From the NCBI GenBank assembly GCA_002732675.1, contig NVRR01000029.1:1-20226 (forward strand): 20,226 nt of DNA, given 5' to 3'. Each line of letters opens with the position of its first letter. The stretch's first letter is position 1. Below, piece by piece: positions 7,668 to 14,867 of this stretch. The DNA is from Sneathiella sp. (GTDB taxonomy: Bacteria; Pseudomonadota; Alphaproteobacteria; Sneathiellales; Sneathiellaceae). Below the pieces are notes generated by a model, which was given only the letters and a program-made list of their open reading frames with translations, was not told the DNA's origin and ran no database searches. The position numbers and the translations under genes are program-made.

Positions 7668-8924
7668 ATGAATTTCAATTATCCTTCTAATGTCGAAGAT
7701 CTAATTAACCGCGTGGAAGCGTTCTTTGCGTCCGAAATGTTGCCTCGGCATCGCGAATGGGTGCAGACGGTTTGTCGAGATGGGCGACCACCTTCTTTTA
7801 TCAAAGATATTCAGAAAAAAGCGAAATCACAGGGGCTCTGGAACCTTGCCCTGCCGGAATTGGCGGCGGAGGAGCCGGGAACGCGTCTAACAAATCTCGA
7901 ATTCGCGCCGATCGCGGAAATACTGGGGCGGCTTCCCTGGGGATCCATGGCTTTTAACTGTCATGCGCCCGAAGTGCCGAACATGGCGATGCTTCAGTCC
8001 ATTGCCACACGCGAGCAGAAAATCAAATGGCTCAACCCTCTACTCAATGCCGAGACTCGGTCGTCTTTTGCCATGACCGAACCTGCCGTGGCGTCTTCTG
8101 ATGCGACGAACATTGCCACGAAAATGGATTTTGAGGGCAATGCGATTGTAATCAACGGTCATAAATGGTTCGCCACCGGCGGCGCGCATCCGGACTGTTC
8201 CTTTTTTATCGTGATGGGTGTGAGCGATCCTGATGCGGGTCGGACAGGTCAGCATAGTATGGTCATCGTTCCAACCGATACACCTGGTGTGACCATTGTT
8301 CGCGATTTGAGGTTTATGGGGTGGACAGATCACGTGGCCCCCATAGCGGAGATCAAATTCGAGAATGTTAAGGTGCCAGCCGAAAATCTCCTTGGTATCC
8401 GTGGAGAAGGATTTAAAGGTGCGCAAGTGCGTTTGGGCCCCGCCCGAATTCATCATTGCATGCGCTGTATTGGGCTTGCTGAAATGGTTTTGGCCCAAAT
8501 GGTCGCCCGCGCACAGGAACGTACTACCTTTGGCAAAACCATTGTTGAATATGATACCGTCCAGAAATGGATTGCCGAGGCCCGGATCGATATTGAGCAA
8601 ACGCGGTTGTTTATTCAACGAGGGGCGTGGATGCTGGACAATAGCCCGGATAAGAATACCTGGCGTACTGTTTCGCAGATAAAAGTCACGACACCACGCA
8701 TGCTGCAAAAAATTACCGATCGCGCGATACAGCTCTTTGGCGCTATGGGCGGAACCGATGACACCCTGATCCATCATGCCTGGACCTATGCCAGATGGCT
8801 GCGCATTGGTGATGGTCCCGATGAAGTTCATTTGCGCCAGATTTTCAAGACCGAGCCTGTACCGGACTGGTCGATCGCCGAATGTCCCTACATCGCGCCG
8901 CTAGAAACATATGGGGTAGGATAG
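7668..8924 (+). CDS. Acyl-CoA dehydrogenase, ACAD10/11-like subfamily
   Basis: This is a FAD-dependent acyl-CoA dehydrogenase of 418 residues. Motifs are FAMTEPAVASSDATN (134-148), VINGHKWFATGGAHPDC (161-177), the helix with RAQERTTFGKTI (281-292), and IQLFGAMGG (354-362). WLRIGDGPDEVHLRQI (377-392) places Asp382 where classical enzymes have the catalytic Glu. This DGPDEVH form marks the ACAD10/11-like group, whose human members act on 4-hydroxyacyl or branched substrates. It is therefore a different subfamily from the dehydrogenase at 3196-4371, and the two probably handle different steps or isomers. It is first in an operon with a TRAP transporter and stops 4 bases before the permease start. 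Confidence 0.93.
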   Translation: MNFNYPSNVEDLINRVEAFFASEMLPRHREWVQTVCRDGRPPSFIKDIQKKAKSQGLWNLALPELAAEEPGTRLTNLEFAPIAEILGRLPWGSMAFNCHAPEVPNMAMLQSIATREQKIKWLNPLLNAETRSSFAMTEPAVASSDATNIATKMDFEGNAIVINGHKWFATGGAHPDCSFFIVMGVSDPDAGRTGQHSMVIVPTDTPGVTIVRDLRFMGWTDHVAPIAEIKFENVKVPAENLLGIRGEGFKGAQVRLGPARIHHCMRCIGLAEMVLAQMVARAQERTTFGKTIVEYDTVQKWIAEARIDIEQTRLFIQRGAWMLDNSPDKNTWRTVSQIKVTTPRMLQKITDRAIQLFGAMGGTDDTLIHHAWTYARWLRIGDGPDEVHLRQIFKTEPVPDWSIAECPYIAPLETYGVG

Positions 8925-8928
8925 ATCA

Positions 8929-10836
8929 TTGACTGACCGTCTTAAATTATCCCTTGGCTGGTTTTCCGCCATCGTTGGTGCAGCGATTGCACTTCAGGCA
9001 ATTTATGTAGCTATTGCCGGCGGTTGGGACATAACCCTATCCCGATCATGGATTTTATGTGGCGCCGTTGTTGTTGCCCTTCTGAACAATCTTCTCGTGG
9101 ACAAGCGTCTCAAGTCGGGCGATTTACCCAGCGGCGGGCTCAAGCTGGGGCTCTGGGTTATTGATCTGGCGCTGATTGCCGTTTTCATCATTGCCACCGT
9201 GAAGTTCATCGACATCATGCGGCTGATTGAAGAGACAATATTTGAATATGACAACATCGATATCGGTATTGCCTTCGCTGGTGTTCTGGTGCTTCTGGAA
9301 ACAACACGGCGGCTCTTCGGCCTGCCCATTGTCATCATTGCGGCTTTGGGCATTCTCTATTGCCTTTATGGTGAGTATTTACCGGGATTCCTGAACCATT
9401 CCGGCTTTAGCCTGAACCGTGCCATGCAGACTATCTGGTATAGTTTCCAGGGTGTTTACGGGTTGCCCATGGGCGTGGTTCTGCAGGTTGTGCTAATCTT
9501 CGTTGTCTTTGGCGTCATCCTTGAAGGCACCGGTGCAAGCGATGCACTCATTCGGGCCTCGGTTGCTTTGACTGGCCGAACCCGCGGGGGGCCAGCACAT
9601 TCTGCGGTTGTTGCCAGTGCGGTATTCGGTAGCATGTCCGGGAGCGTGACGGCCAATGTCGTGGGTACTGGATCCTTCACCATCCCTATGATCAAGCGCC
9701 GGGGGTTTTCGGCAGCGATGGCGGGCGGCATTGAAGCTGCTGCATCAACGGGTGGACAGATTGTCCCGCCTGTCATGGGGGCTGCGGCCTTTCTCATGGC
9801 AGACCTGACCGGCAGTCCGTACACTACGATTTGTATTGCCGCCCTGATACCGGCGCTGTTTTATTACGGTTCCCTGTTTGCGGCCATTTCCATTCAGGCC
9901 GGCGCGAGCGGAATTGAACCCATCCCGAAAAGTGAACGGCCACCGCTTAATAAGCAGGACTTGATTGCTTGTTTGCTATTTATCATCCCAATCCTGACGA
10001 TCGTGGCCGTATTGGTTATGGGCCGATCTCCAGCCATGGGAGGTTTCTGGGCGATCATTGTCGCTGTCATTTTGGGGGCGTTCAACAAGAAAAACCGAGA
10101 GAACCCACTGATCATTTGGACCGTTCTGAAAAAGGCGGGGCGCGCCTGTGCCTGGATCATCGTTGCGGTTGGCTGCATTGGTGTCATATTGGGAGTGCTC
10201 AACCTGACCGGCCTTGGTTTGGCCTTCGCCTCCCTTGTGGCCGAGTTTAGTGAACATTCCCTGTTTGCCGCCTTGTTGACCACAGCGCTGGCGGCACTGG
10301 TTTTGGGTATGGGAATGCCGACCTTGCCTGCCTATCTCATTATTATTCTCGTTCTGGGCCCGGTTATGCAGAAGCTTGGCGCGGAATTGATCGCCACGCA
10401 CATGTTCGTTTTCTATTTCGGGGTTCTTTCCGCCATTACCCCACCCGTTGCCATCGGCGCGTTTGCCGCCGCACCAATCGCAAATGCACATCCTTTCACG
10501 ACGGCCGTCGCCGCAGTCCGCCTCGCGATTGTCGGGTTTATCATTCCGTTTATATTTGTTTTTGAACCGTCCCTTCTGTTGGTCGGAACGTTTGAGCTTG
10601 AAAGCTTCATCCGGGTGACCGTCTGCCTTGCGCTTGCGATCTGGCTGATCAACACGGCGATGATTGGTTATGAACGAGGTCATCTCGGCACATTCGATCG
10701 CCTGTTGAGAGGGCTGGTGGGGGCGGGCTTACTCGTCCAGATCCCGATGCTTCAAATCGGATTGGTCATTCTCGGTGTCCTCATCATTGGACAAAGGCGG
10801 TTTCAGGTTCGCCGAAAAGACGCGACAAAAACATAA
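8929..10836 (+). CDS. TRAP transporter fused permease (4TM/12TM)
   Basis: This inner-membrane permease has the small (Q) and large (M) TRAP subunits fused in 635 residues. It pairs with TAXI-type binding proteins for Na+-driven uptake of organic acids. The first 150 residues hold several hydrophobic segments (about 10-30, 41-57, 74-92, 112-150) corresponding to the small subunit. The rest is M-like, with GRTRGGPAHSAVVASAVFGS (216-235), then SGSVTANVVGTGSFTIPMIK, GGQIVPPVMGAAAF (275-288) and LGMGMPTLPAYL (459-470). The start is TTG at 8929, the first possible start after an in-frame stop at 8917, with a purine-rich GGATAGA just upstream. It lies 4 bases after the dehydrogenase stop, so it is probably coupled to it. 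Confidence 0.94.
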   Translation: MTDRLKLSLGWFSAIVGAAIALQAIYVAIAGGWDITLSRSWILCGAVVVALLNNLLVDKRLKSGDLPSGGLKLGLWVIDLALIAVFIIATVKFIDIMRLIEETIFEYDNIDIGIAFAGVLVLLETTRRLFGLPIVIIAALGILYCLYGEYLPGFLNHSGFSLNRAMQTIWYSFQGVYGLPMGVVLQVVLIFVVFGVILEGTGASDALIRASVALTGRTRGGPAHSAVVASAVFGSMSGSVTANVVGTGSFTIPMIKRRGFSAAMAGGIEAAASTGGQIVPPVMGAAAFLMADLTGSPYTTICIAALIPALFYYGSLFAAISIQAGASGIEPIPKSERPPLNKQDLIACLLFIIPILTIVAVLVMGRSPAMGGFWAIIVAVILGAFNKKNRENPLIIWTVLKKAGRACAWIIVAVGCIGVILGVLNLTGLGLAFASLVAEFSEHSLFAALLTTALAALVLGMGMPTLPAYLIIILVLGPVMQKLGAELIATHMFVFYFGVLSAITPPVAIGAFAAAPIANAHPFTTAVAAVRLAIVGFIIPFIFVFEPSLLLVGTFELESFIRVTVCLALAIWLINTAMIGYERGHLGTFDRLLRGLVGAGLLVQIPMLQIGLVILGVLIIGQRRFQVRRKDATKT

Positions 10837-10875
10837 AATAATAATGCGATTACTTAGTCTAAAGGAGGAAATACG

Positions 10876-11913
10876 ATGAAAAATACAAAAAAATATACAA
10901 CGCTCGCAAAATCGATGGCCGTCGGCCTAGGGATGGTATTGGGATTGTCCCAGGCTGCCGTTGCGCAGGACAGCTTTAGAATGGCGTCACTCGGTGCGGC
11001 ATCCCCCTCAACGACCTTTTCAATAACTCTGATTGAATTATTAAAGAAGGATTATGGATATAAAGTCCAATTGTCGACGGGTGCGCCGGCGACGAGACAG
11101 GCGGTTGATGCGGCGAAAAAGGAGCTGGATTTATTCGTTACCGCTGTTTCCATTAATCACTTTATGAAAAATGGGCTGCGCATGTACAAGAAGATGGAGG
11201 ATGCGCCGGAGCTGTTTGCAAACCTTCGAGGTATTCTCAACTACCCCCTTGGGGCCTACCACGGTATCGTCTGGGCAGACTCTGGTATTAAATCCCTGGC
11301 GGACATTAAGGGTAAAAAAATCTTCACAGGGCCTCCATCTGGAGCCGCCCGGACAGTGGTCGGTCAGATCATCAAGGGCTCGACAGGATATGAAGCCAAG
11401 GTAGATTATGAGGCCATCAATCTTGACTGGAGTTCCGCCGCACAGGCTTTCCAGGACCGGCAAGTAGATGTCTATTTCGTGCCGACCTCTATCCCGAACG
11501 CGCAAATAGAGCAAATTGCAGCAATAGGCGAATTTCGTGTTCTGGGCATACCGGATAGCGCTCTCGACTCTGAGGAAATGAAGCGAGCTTCCTCCTTGCC
11601 TGGCCGTAGCTTCGTCATGCTGCCGGCGGATCAATATCCAAATCTAGTCAATGAAGGTGACGTGCGGCTGTTAAACACGACAGTCGGCCTTGGCACCAAT
11701 AAATGGATGAGTGAGGAGGCGGCCTATAACATAACCAAAACCGCGCTGACCCATAATGCTGAAATGACCGCCGCAGCGGCATGGATGAAAAGCATCACAC
11801 CGCAGACGGCACTGGACCAGATGAATATGCCTCTCCATATAGGTGCATATAAATACTACAAGGAAATTGGAATTGACGTGCCGAGCGGGATTATTCCGCC
11901 GGAAGCCAAGTAA
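10876..11913 (+). CDS. TAXI family TRAP transporter solute-binding protein
   Basis: This is a periplasmic binding protein for the fused TRAP permease just upstream. It has 345 residues and a clear signal peptide: basic start, hydrophobic core, and likely cleavage after AAVA at residue 30. The mature part has the TAXI-type opening FRMASLGAASPSTTFS, followed by ADIKGKKIFTGPPSGAART and a C-terminal helical part. The start is well fixed by a consensus AAAGGAGG at 10861-10868, seven bases before the ATG. The strong site suggests the binding protein is made in excess over the permease. The ligand is unknown; relatives bind small acids such as glutamate or other carboxylates. Confidence 0.93.
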   Translation: MKNTKKYTTLAKSMAVGLGMVLGLSQAAVAQDSFRMASLGAASPSTTFSITLIELLKKDYGYKVQLSTGAPATRQAVDAAKKELDLFVTAVSINHFMKNGLRMYKKMEDAPELFANLRGILNYPLGAYHGIVWADSGIKSLADIKGKKIFTGPPSGAARTVVGQIIKGSTGYEAKVDYEAINLDWSSAAQAFQDRQVDVYFVPTSIPNAQIEQIAAIGEFRVLGIPDSALDSEEMKRASSLPGRSFVMLPADQYPNLVNEGDVRLLNTTVGLGTNKWMSEEAAYNITKTALTHNAEMTAAAAWMKSITPQTALDQMNMPLHIGAYKYYKEIGIDVPSGIIPPEAK

Positions 11914-12337
11914 TCTCCTATTACCTTTCCGCAGCCTTACTTTTGGCTGCGGGTTGGTAGGAAGAGCATTGTTAGAGTAAAATAACTCGAGCGATGTTTT
12001 GAAATAACGGACGGGGTTTTCATGCGAACGGCATAAAATCGCGAATACCATCGCTCAAGCTGTCCCCCTCTGACTGTCCCTCCCGTGCAAGGCCGGTTAC
12101 TTCAATACCGGTTTGATTTCCACGAAGTTAATGTGCCCCTGATCCAACTCATATTCAGTGCTCCGAAGATGTTTTGCTCTAACAGGATGGGTACGGCAAT
12201 AGCGGCGCTTTGCGGTATTGTGAAGAAATCGGAATGGCTATTCCGGTCAATCTCCGCTAGACGCTAATAGACTGTGATCCGGCGTGATCGCGCCGGGCTG
12301 CCGTTACCCGAGTATAAATGTCGACGTGAAGGGCACT
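11914..12337. other. 424-base intergenic region rich in inverted repeats
   Basis: No convincing coding frame is present between the TAXI gene and the second sulfatase. Apart from the hairpin at 11929-11952 it holds three dyads. CTCGAGCGATG (11986-11996) pairs with CATCGCTCAAG (12049-12059) with one mismatch across 52 bases. CCGGT (12093-12097) pairs with ACCGG (12107-12111). CGGAAT (12230-12235) pairs with ATTCCG (12240-12245) around a four-base centre. The last dyad overlaps a weak promoter-like pair TTGTGA/TATTCC (12218-12223 and 12239-12244), about 95 bases ahead of the sulfatase start, and could be its operator. Confidence 0.5.
11929..11952 (+). terminator. GC-rich hairpin after the TAXI binding-protein gene
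   Basis: An eight-base perfect inverted repeat, CCGCAGCC (11929-11936) and GGCTGCGG (11945-11952), encloses an eight-base loop, 15 bases after the stop codon. There is no T-tract behind it. It may act as an mRNA 3' end stabiliser or a Rho-assisted end rather than a classical intrinsic terminator. Confidence 0.55.
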
Positions 12338-14023
12338 ATGACGAACATCCTTTTTATAATGTATGACCAGCTTAGGTTTGATTACCTCAGCTGCGCCGGG
12401 CATCCGGTTCTGCAGACACCCAATATGGACAAAGTGGCCGCAAAAGGCGTTCGCTTTACGAATACATATGTTCAGTCCCCAATTTGCGGGGCTTCGCGCA
12501 TGAGCTTTTATACGGGGCGTTATGCGTCATCTCACGGGGCGCAATGGAATGGATTTCCGCTACGTGTTGGCGAAATCACGCTTGGCGATCACCTCCGCAA
12601 ATCGGGGATGGATGCTTATATCCTGGGCAAAACCCATATGAAGGCGGATGCTGAGGGAATGGCCCGGCTCGGCCTTACCCCTGATAGCGAAATTGGCGCG
12701 CGGCAGGCCCAATGCGGGTTTGATGACTGGTGTCGTGACGACGGTCTTTGGGGCTACGGCCCTGATGGCTATTATGATGAAAAAGTCTCGCCTTATAACG
12801 AATATCTCAAATCAAAAGGATATGAGAGTGAGAATCCCTGGGCCGATTATGCCAATGCCGGCATTGCCGATGGCGACATGAAATCTGGCTGGATATTTCA
12901 AAATGCCGACAAGGCCGCGAATATCCACGAAGAGGATTCTGAAACTCCCTGGCTCACCCGAGAAGCAATCCGGTTCATTGACGAAAAACGGGCGAATGGA
13001 GACCGGCCCTGGTGCGCTCATGTCAGCTATATCAAGCCGCATTGGCCGTATATTGTCCCGGCGCCATATCACAACATGTATGGGCCAAATGCTGTACCCG
13101 AGGCGAGGCGCAATTCGATGGAGCGGGATAACCCGCATCCAGTCTATGGTGCCTATATGGAAAATAAAATCGCACAGGCATTCCAGCAAGATAAGGTGCG
13201 CCGGAAAGTCATTCCTGCTTATATGGGGCTGATAAAGCAATGTGACGATCAGCTAGGTGTTTTGCTTGACCATCTGGAGGCCATCGGAGAGGCTGAAAAT
13301 ACTATTATCGTCATCACGTCTGATCACGGCGATTATCTAGGCGATCACTGGCTCGGAGAGAAAGATCTTTTCCATGAATGTTCAGTAAAAATTCCGCTGA
13401 TTATCTTCGATCCATCATCCCGTGCCGATAAAACCCGAGGGACCATTTGCGATGCGCTGGTTGAATCCATTGATGTCGCCGCGACTTTTGTCGAAATGGC
13501 GGGCGGCGAAGTGCCAACCCATATTATAGAGGGTCGCTCGCTAGTGCCATATATTCGGGGAGAAGTGCCCGAGAACCGGCGCACCTATGTCATCAGCGAA
13601 TATGATTTTTCTGTCACCCCCATGTGCGCCAAGCTTGGTCTGGCCAGTCAGGATGCGCGGCTTTTTATGGTGTTTGACGGTCGATATAAGATGATACATG
13701 CAGAAGGCGGCTTTCGTCCGATGCTCTTTGATCTTGAAGCTGATCCCGATGAATTTGTTGATCTGGCGAAGGAAAATCAGCATGCAGAAGTTCTAACTCG
13801 CCTTTATAGCCATCTGGCAGAATGGGGCCGGCGGATGAGCCAGAGGGTCACTAAGTCTGATACAGATATTGAGGCAATGCGAGGTAGATCAATGCGCCGC
13901 GGAATTCTGCCGTTTCTGGTCGACGGGAGCGAGGTTTCGGAGGAGCTGACGGAAAAATATCGCGGTAAGGCCCCGCAAAATTATGTCGAGATAGACGGCA
14001 ATCCGGAAAAAATTGAACGGTAA
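12338..14023 (+). CDS. Sulfatase-family hydrolase (sulfatase / phosphonate monoester hydrolase-like)
   Basis: This is an alkaline-phosphatase-superfamily hydrolase using a formylglycine. It has 561 residues from the ATG at 12338, where the protein starts MTNILFIMYDQLRFDYL as family members do. An upstream GTG at 12284 adds only 18 unfamiliar residues. AAGGG lies 4 bases before the ATG. Asp10 is a metal ligand. The active-site motif is CGASRMSFYTGRY with Cys50 and Arg54 (C-x-A-x-R). GKTHM gives Lys98 and His100. SYIKPHWPYI and ITSDHGDYLGDHWLGEKD supply further metal and substrate ligands. The overall layout and the SESIDV/SEYDF-like C-terminal segments recall phosphonate monoester hydrolases, but the Lys-x-His pair is that of true sulfatases. 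No signal peptide is seen. It converges with paaX, only 27 bases away. The substrate is unknown. Confidence 0.88.
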   Translation: MTNILFIMYDQLRFDYLSCAGHPVLQTPNMDKVAAKGVRFTNTYVQSPICGASRMSFYTGRYASSHGAQWNGFPLRVGEITLGDHLRKSGMDAYILGKTHMKADAEGMARLGLTPDSEIGARQAQCGFDDWCRDDGLWGYGPDGYYDEKVSPYNEYLKSKGYESENPWADYANAGIADGDMKSGWIFQNADKAANIHEEDSETPWLTREAIRFIDEKRANGDRPWCAHVSYIKPHWPYIVPAPYHNMYGPNAVPEARRNSMERDNPHPVYGAYMENKIAQAFQQDKVRRKVIPAYMGLIKQCDDQLGVLLDHLEAIGEAENTIIVITSDHGDYLGDHWLGEKDLFHECSVKIPLIIFDPSSRADKTRGTICDALVESIDVAATFVEMAGGEVPTHIIEGRSLVPYIRGEVPENRRTYVISEYDFSVTPMCAKLGLASQDARLFMVFDGRYKMIHAEGGFRPMLFDLEADPDEFVDLAKENQHAEVLTRLYSHLAEWGRRMSQRVTKSDTDIEAMRGRSMRRGILPFLVDGSEVSEELTEKYRGKAPQNYVEIDGNPEKIER

Positions 14024-14050
14024 GGCATTGTCCGCTTCTTTTCCGCAAAG

Positions 14051-14836
14051 TTAATGTGACACCGCCGCGCCGTGAATGGCCTTTTGCGCGTCATCACGGG
14101 AGAGGGCGGTCAACCAGCGTGTCACATGATACTGACACTGCGTCCCAATCCACTCTTTATCCCAAAATAATGGCGCCAGCGGTGAGCGGCGCAAAACAAG
14201 ACGGCGCCAATTATGGAGGATCAAAATGCGCAAGGCGATGCGATCAAACGGCTCCAAATCTGCCGGATCCTCGTGATCGGCGGACAGCAGTTTTGTCAAT
14301 GCCTCATGTTGTTCCGCCAATTGAGGCGGTAGGACGGCCTCTTGAACCCAGTCCGGCCACTGACGATTTTCTCCTGATATCGTCAGGAGTCCATCGATGG
14401 ACGGCGGGATATGATCTGAAAGGTAAAGGTCGCGGGACAGTTTTATGGCGTTTGGGGGCATCTTGTCAGTACTGCGAGGGGGGATAACCAGCAAATAGGG
14501 CTGTTTCCTTTCCGGTGCCACACTCCCATACACTTCTGGCTCGACCCTTTCGGTCTCAAGCCGTCCCATTTCGCTTAAAGCATAGTGACTGACACGACCA
14601 ATTTTTGTGCCCTCAATCCAACCCTCTTTGCGCAGTCTATGAATTGCAACACGGAGGGCCTGAGGCTTGATACCAATCCGGCCTGTCAGGGCGGCAAGGG
14701 CCGGACCGGGAATATACATTCCAGCCCGGGGCGCCAAATCACCAAGAATAGTAACCAGAACCGACCAAACCTTTAGCTCACCGTAATTTATGAGATGCTC
14801 TATCAGGCTTGATCCTACGACGTCAGATTTTTCCAT
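14051..14836 (-). CDS. paaX: PaaX family transcriptional repressor
   Basis: This is a GntR-like winged-helix repressor of 261 residues. PaaX proteins respond to phenylacetyl-CoA and control phenylacetate catabolism. The N-terminal winged helix (about 23-90) has LAALTGRIGIKPQALRVAIHRLRKEGWIEGTKIGRVSHYALSEMG, split here only for description: the recognition part is ALRVAIHRLRKEGW. The C-terminal PaaX domain includes DRIALRILILHNWRRLVLRRSPLAP. It lies 31 bases behind paaZ on the same strand, so it is probably the last gene of the dctPQM-paaZ operon. It lacks a clear ribosome binding site, which suggests low expression. It is shorter than the E. coli protein (about 316 residues). The symbol is by family and context; binding to phenylacetyl-CoA is assumed. 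Confidence 0.88.
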   Translation of the reverse strand: MEKSDVVGSSLIEHLINYGELKVWSVLVTILGDLAPRAGMYIPGPALAALTGRIGIKPQALRVAIHRLRKEGWIEGTKIGRVSHYALSEMGRLETERVEPEVYGSVAPERKQPYLLVIPPRSTDKMPPNAIKLSRDLYLSDHIPPSIDGLLTISGENRQWPDWVQEAVLPPQLAEQHEALTKLLSADHEDPADLEPFDRIALRILILHNWRRLVLRRSPLAPLFWDKEWIGTQCQYHVTRWLTALSRDDAQKAIHGAAVSH

Positions 14837-14867
14837 CCGACGATTTTAGTCGATATTGAAGGCGGCG

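Noticed and set aside
8040..8831. 263-codon frame opposite the ACAD10/11-like gene
   Set aside because: Antisense shadow; the plus-strand frame has full dehydrogenase motifs.
9976..10683. 235-codon frame opposite the TRAP permease
   Set aside because: Asn/Gly/Arg-rich shadow of a membrane protein gene, with no domain.
12085..12267. 60-codon open frame in the gap before the second sulfatase
   Set aside because: No recognisable domain and no clear ribosome binding site; it is probably chance.
12284..12337. GTG start for the second sulfatase
   Set aside because: It adds 18 residues without family character; the ATG at 12338 begins the normal sulfatase N-terminus.
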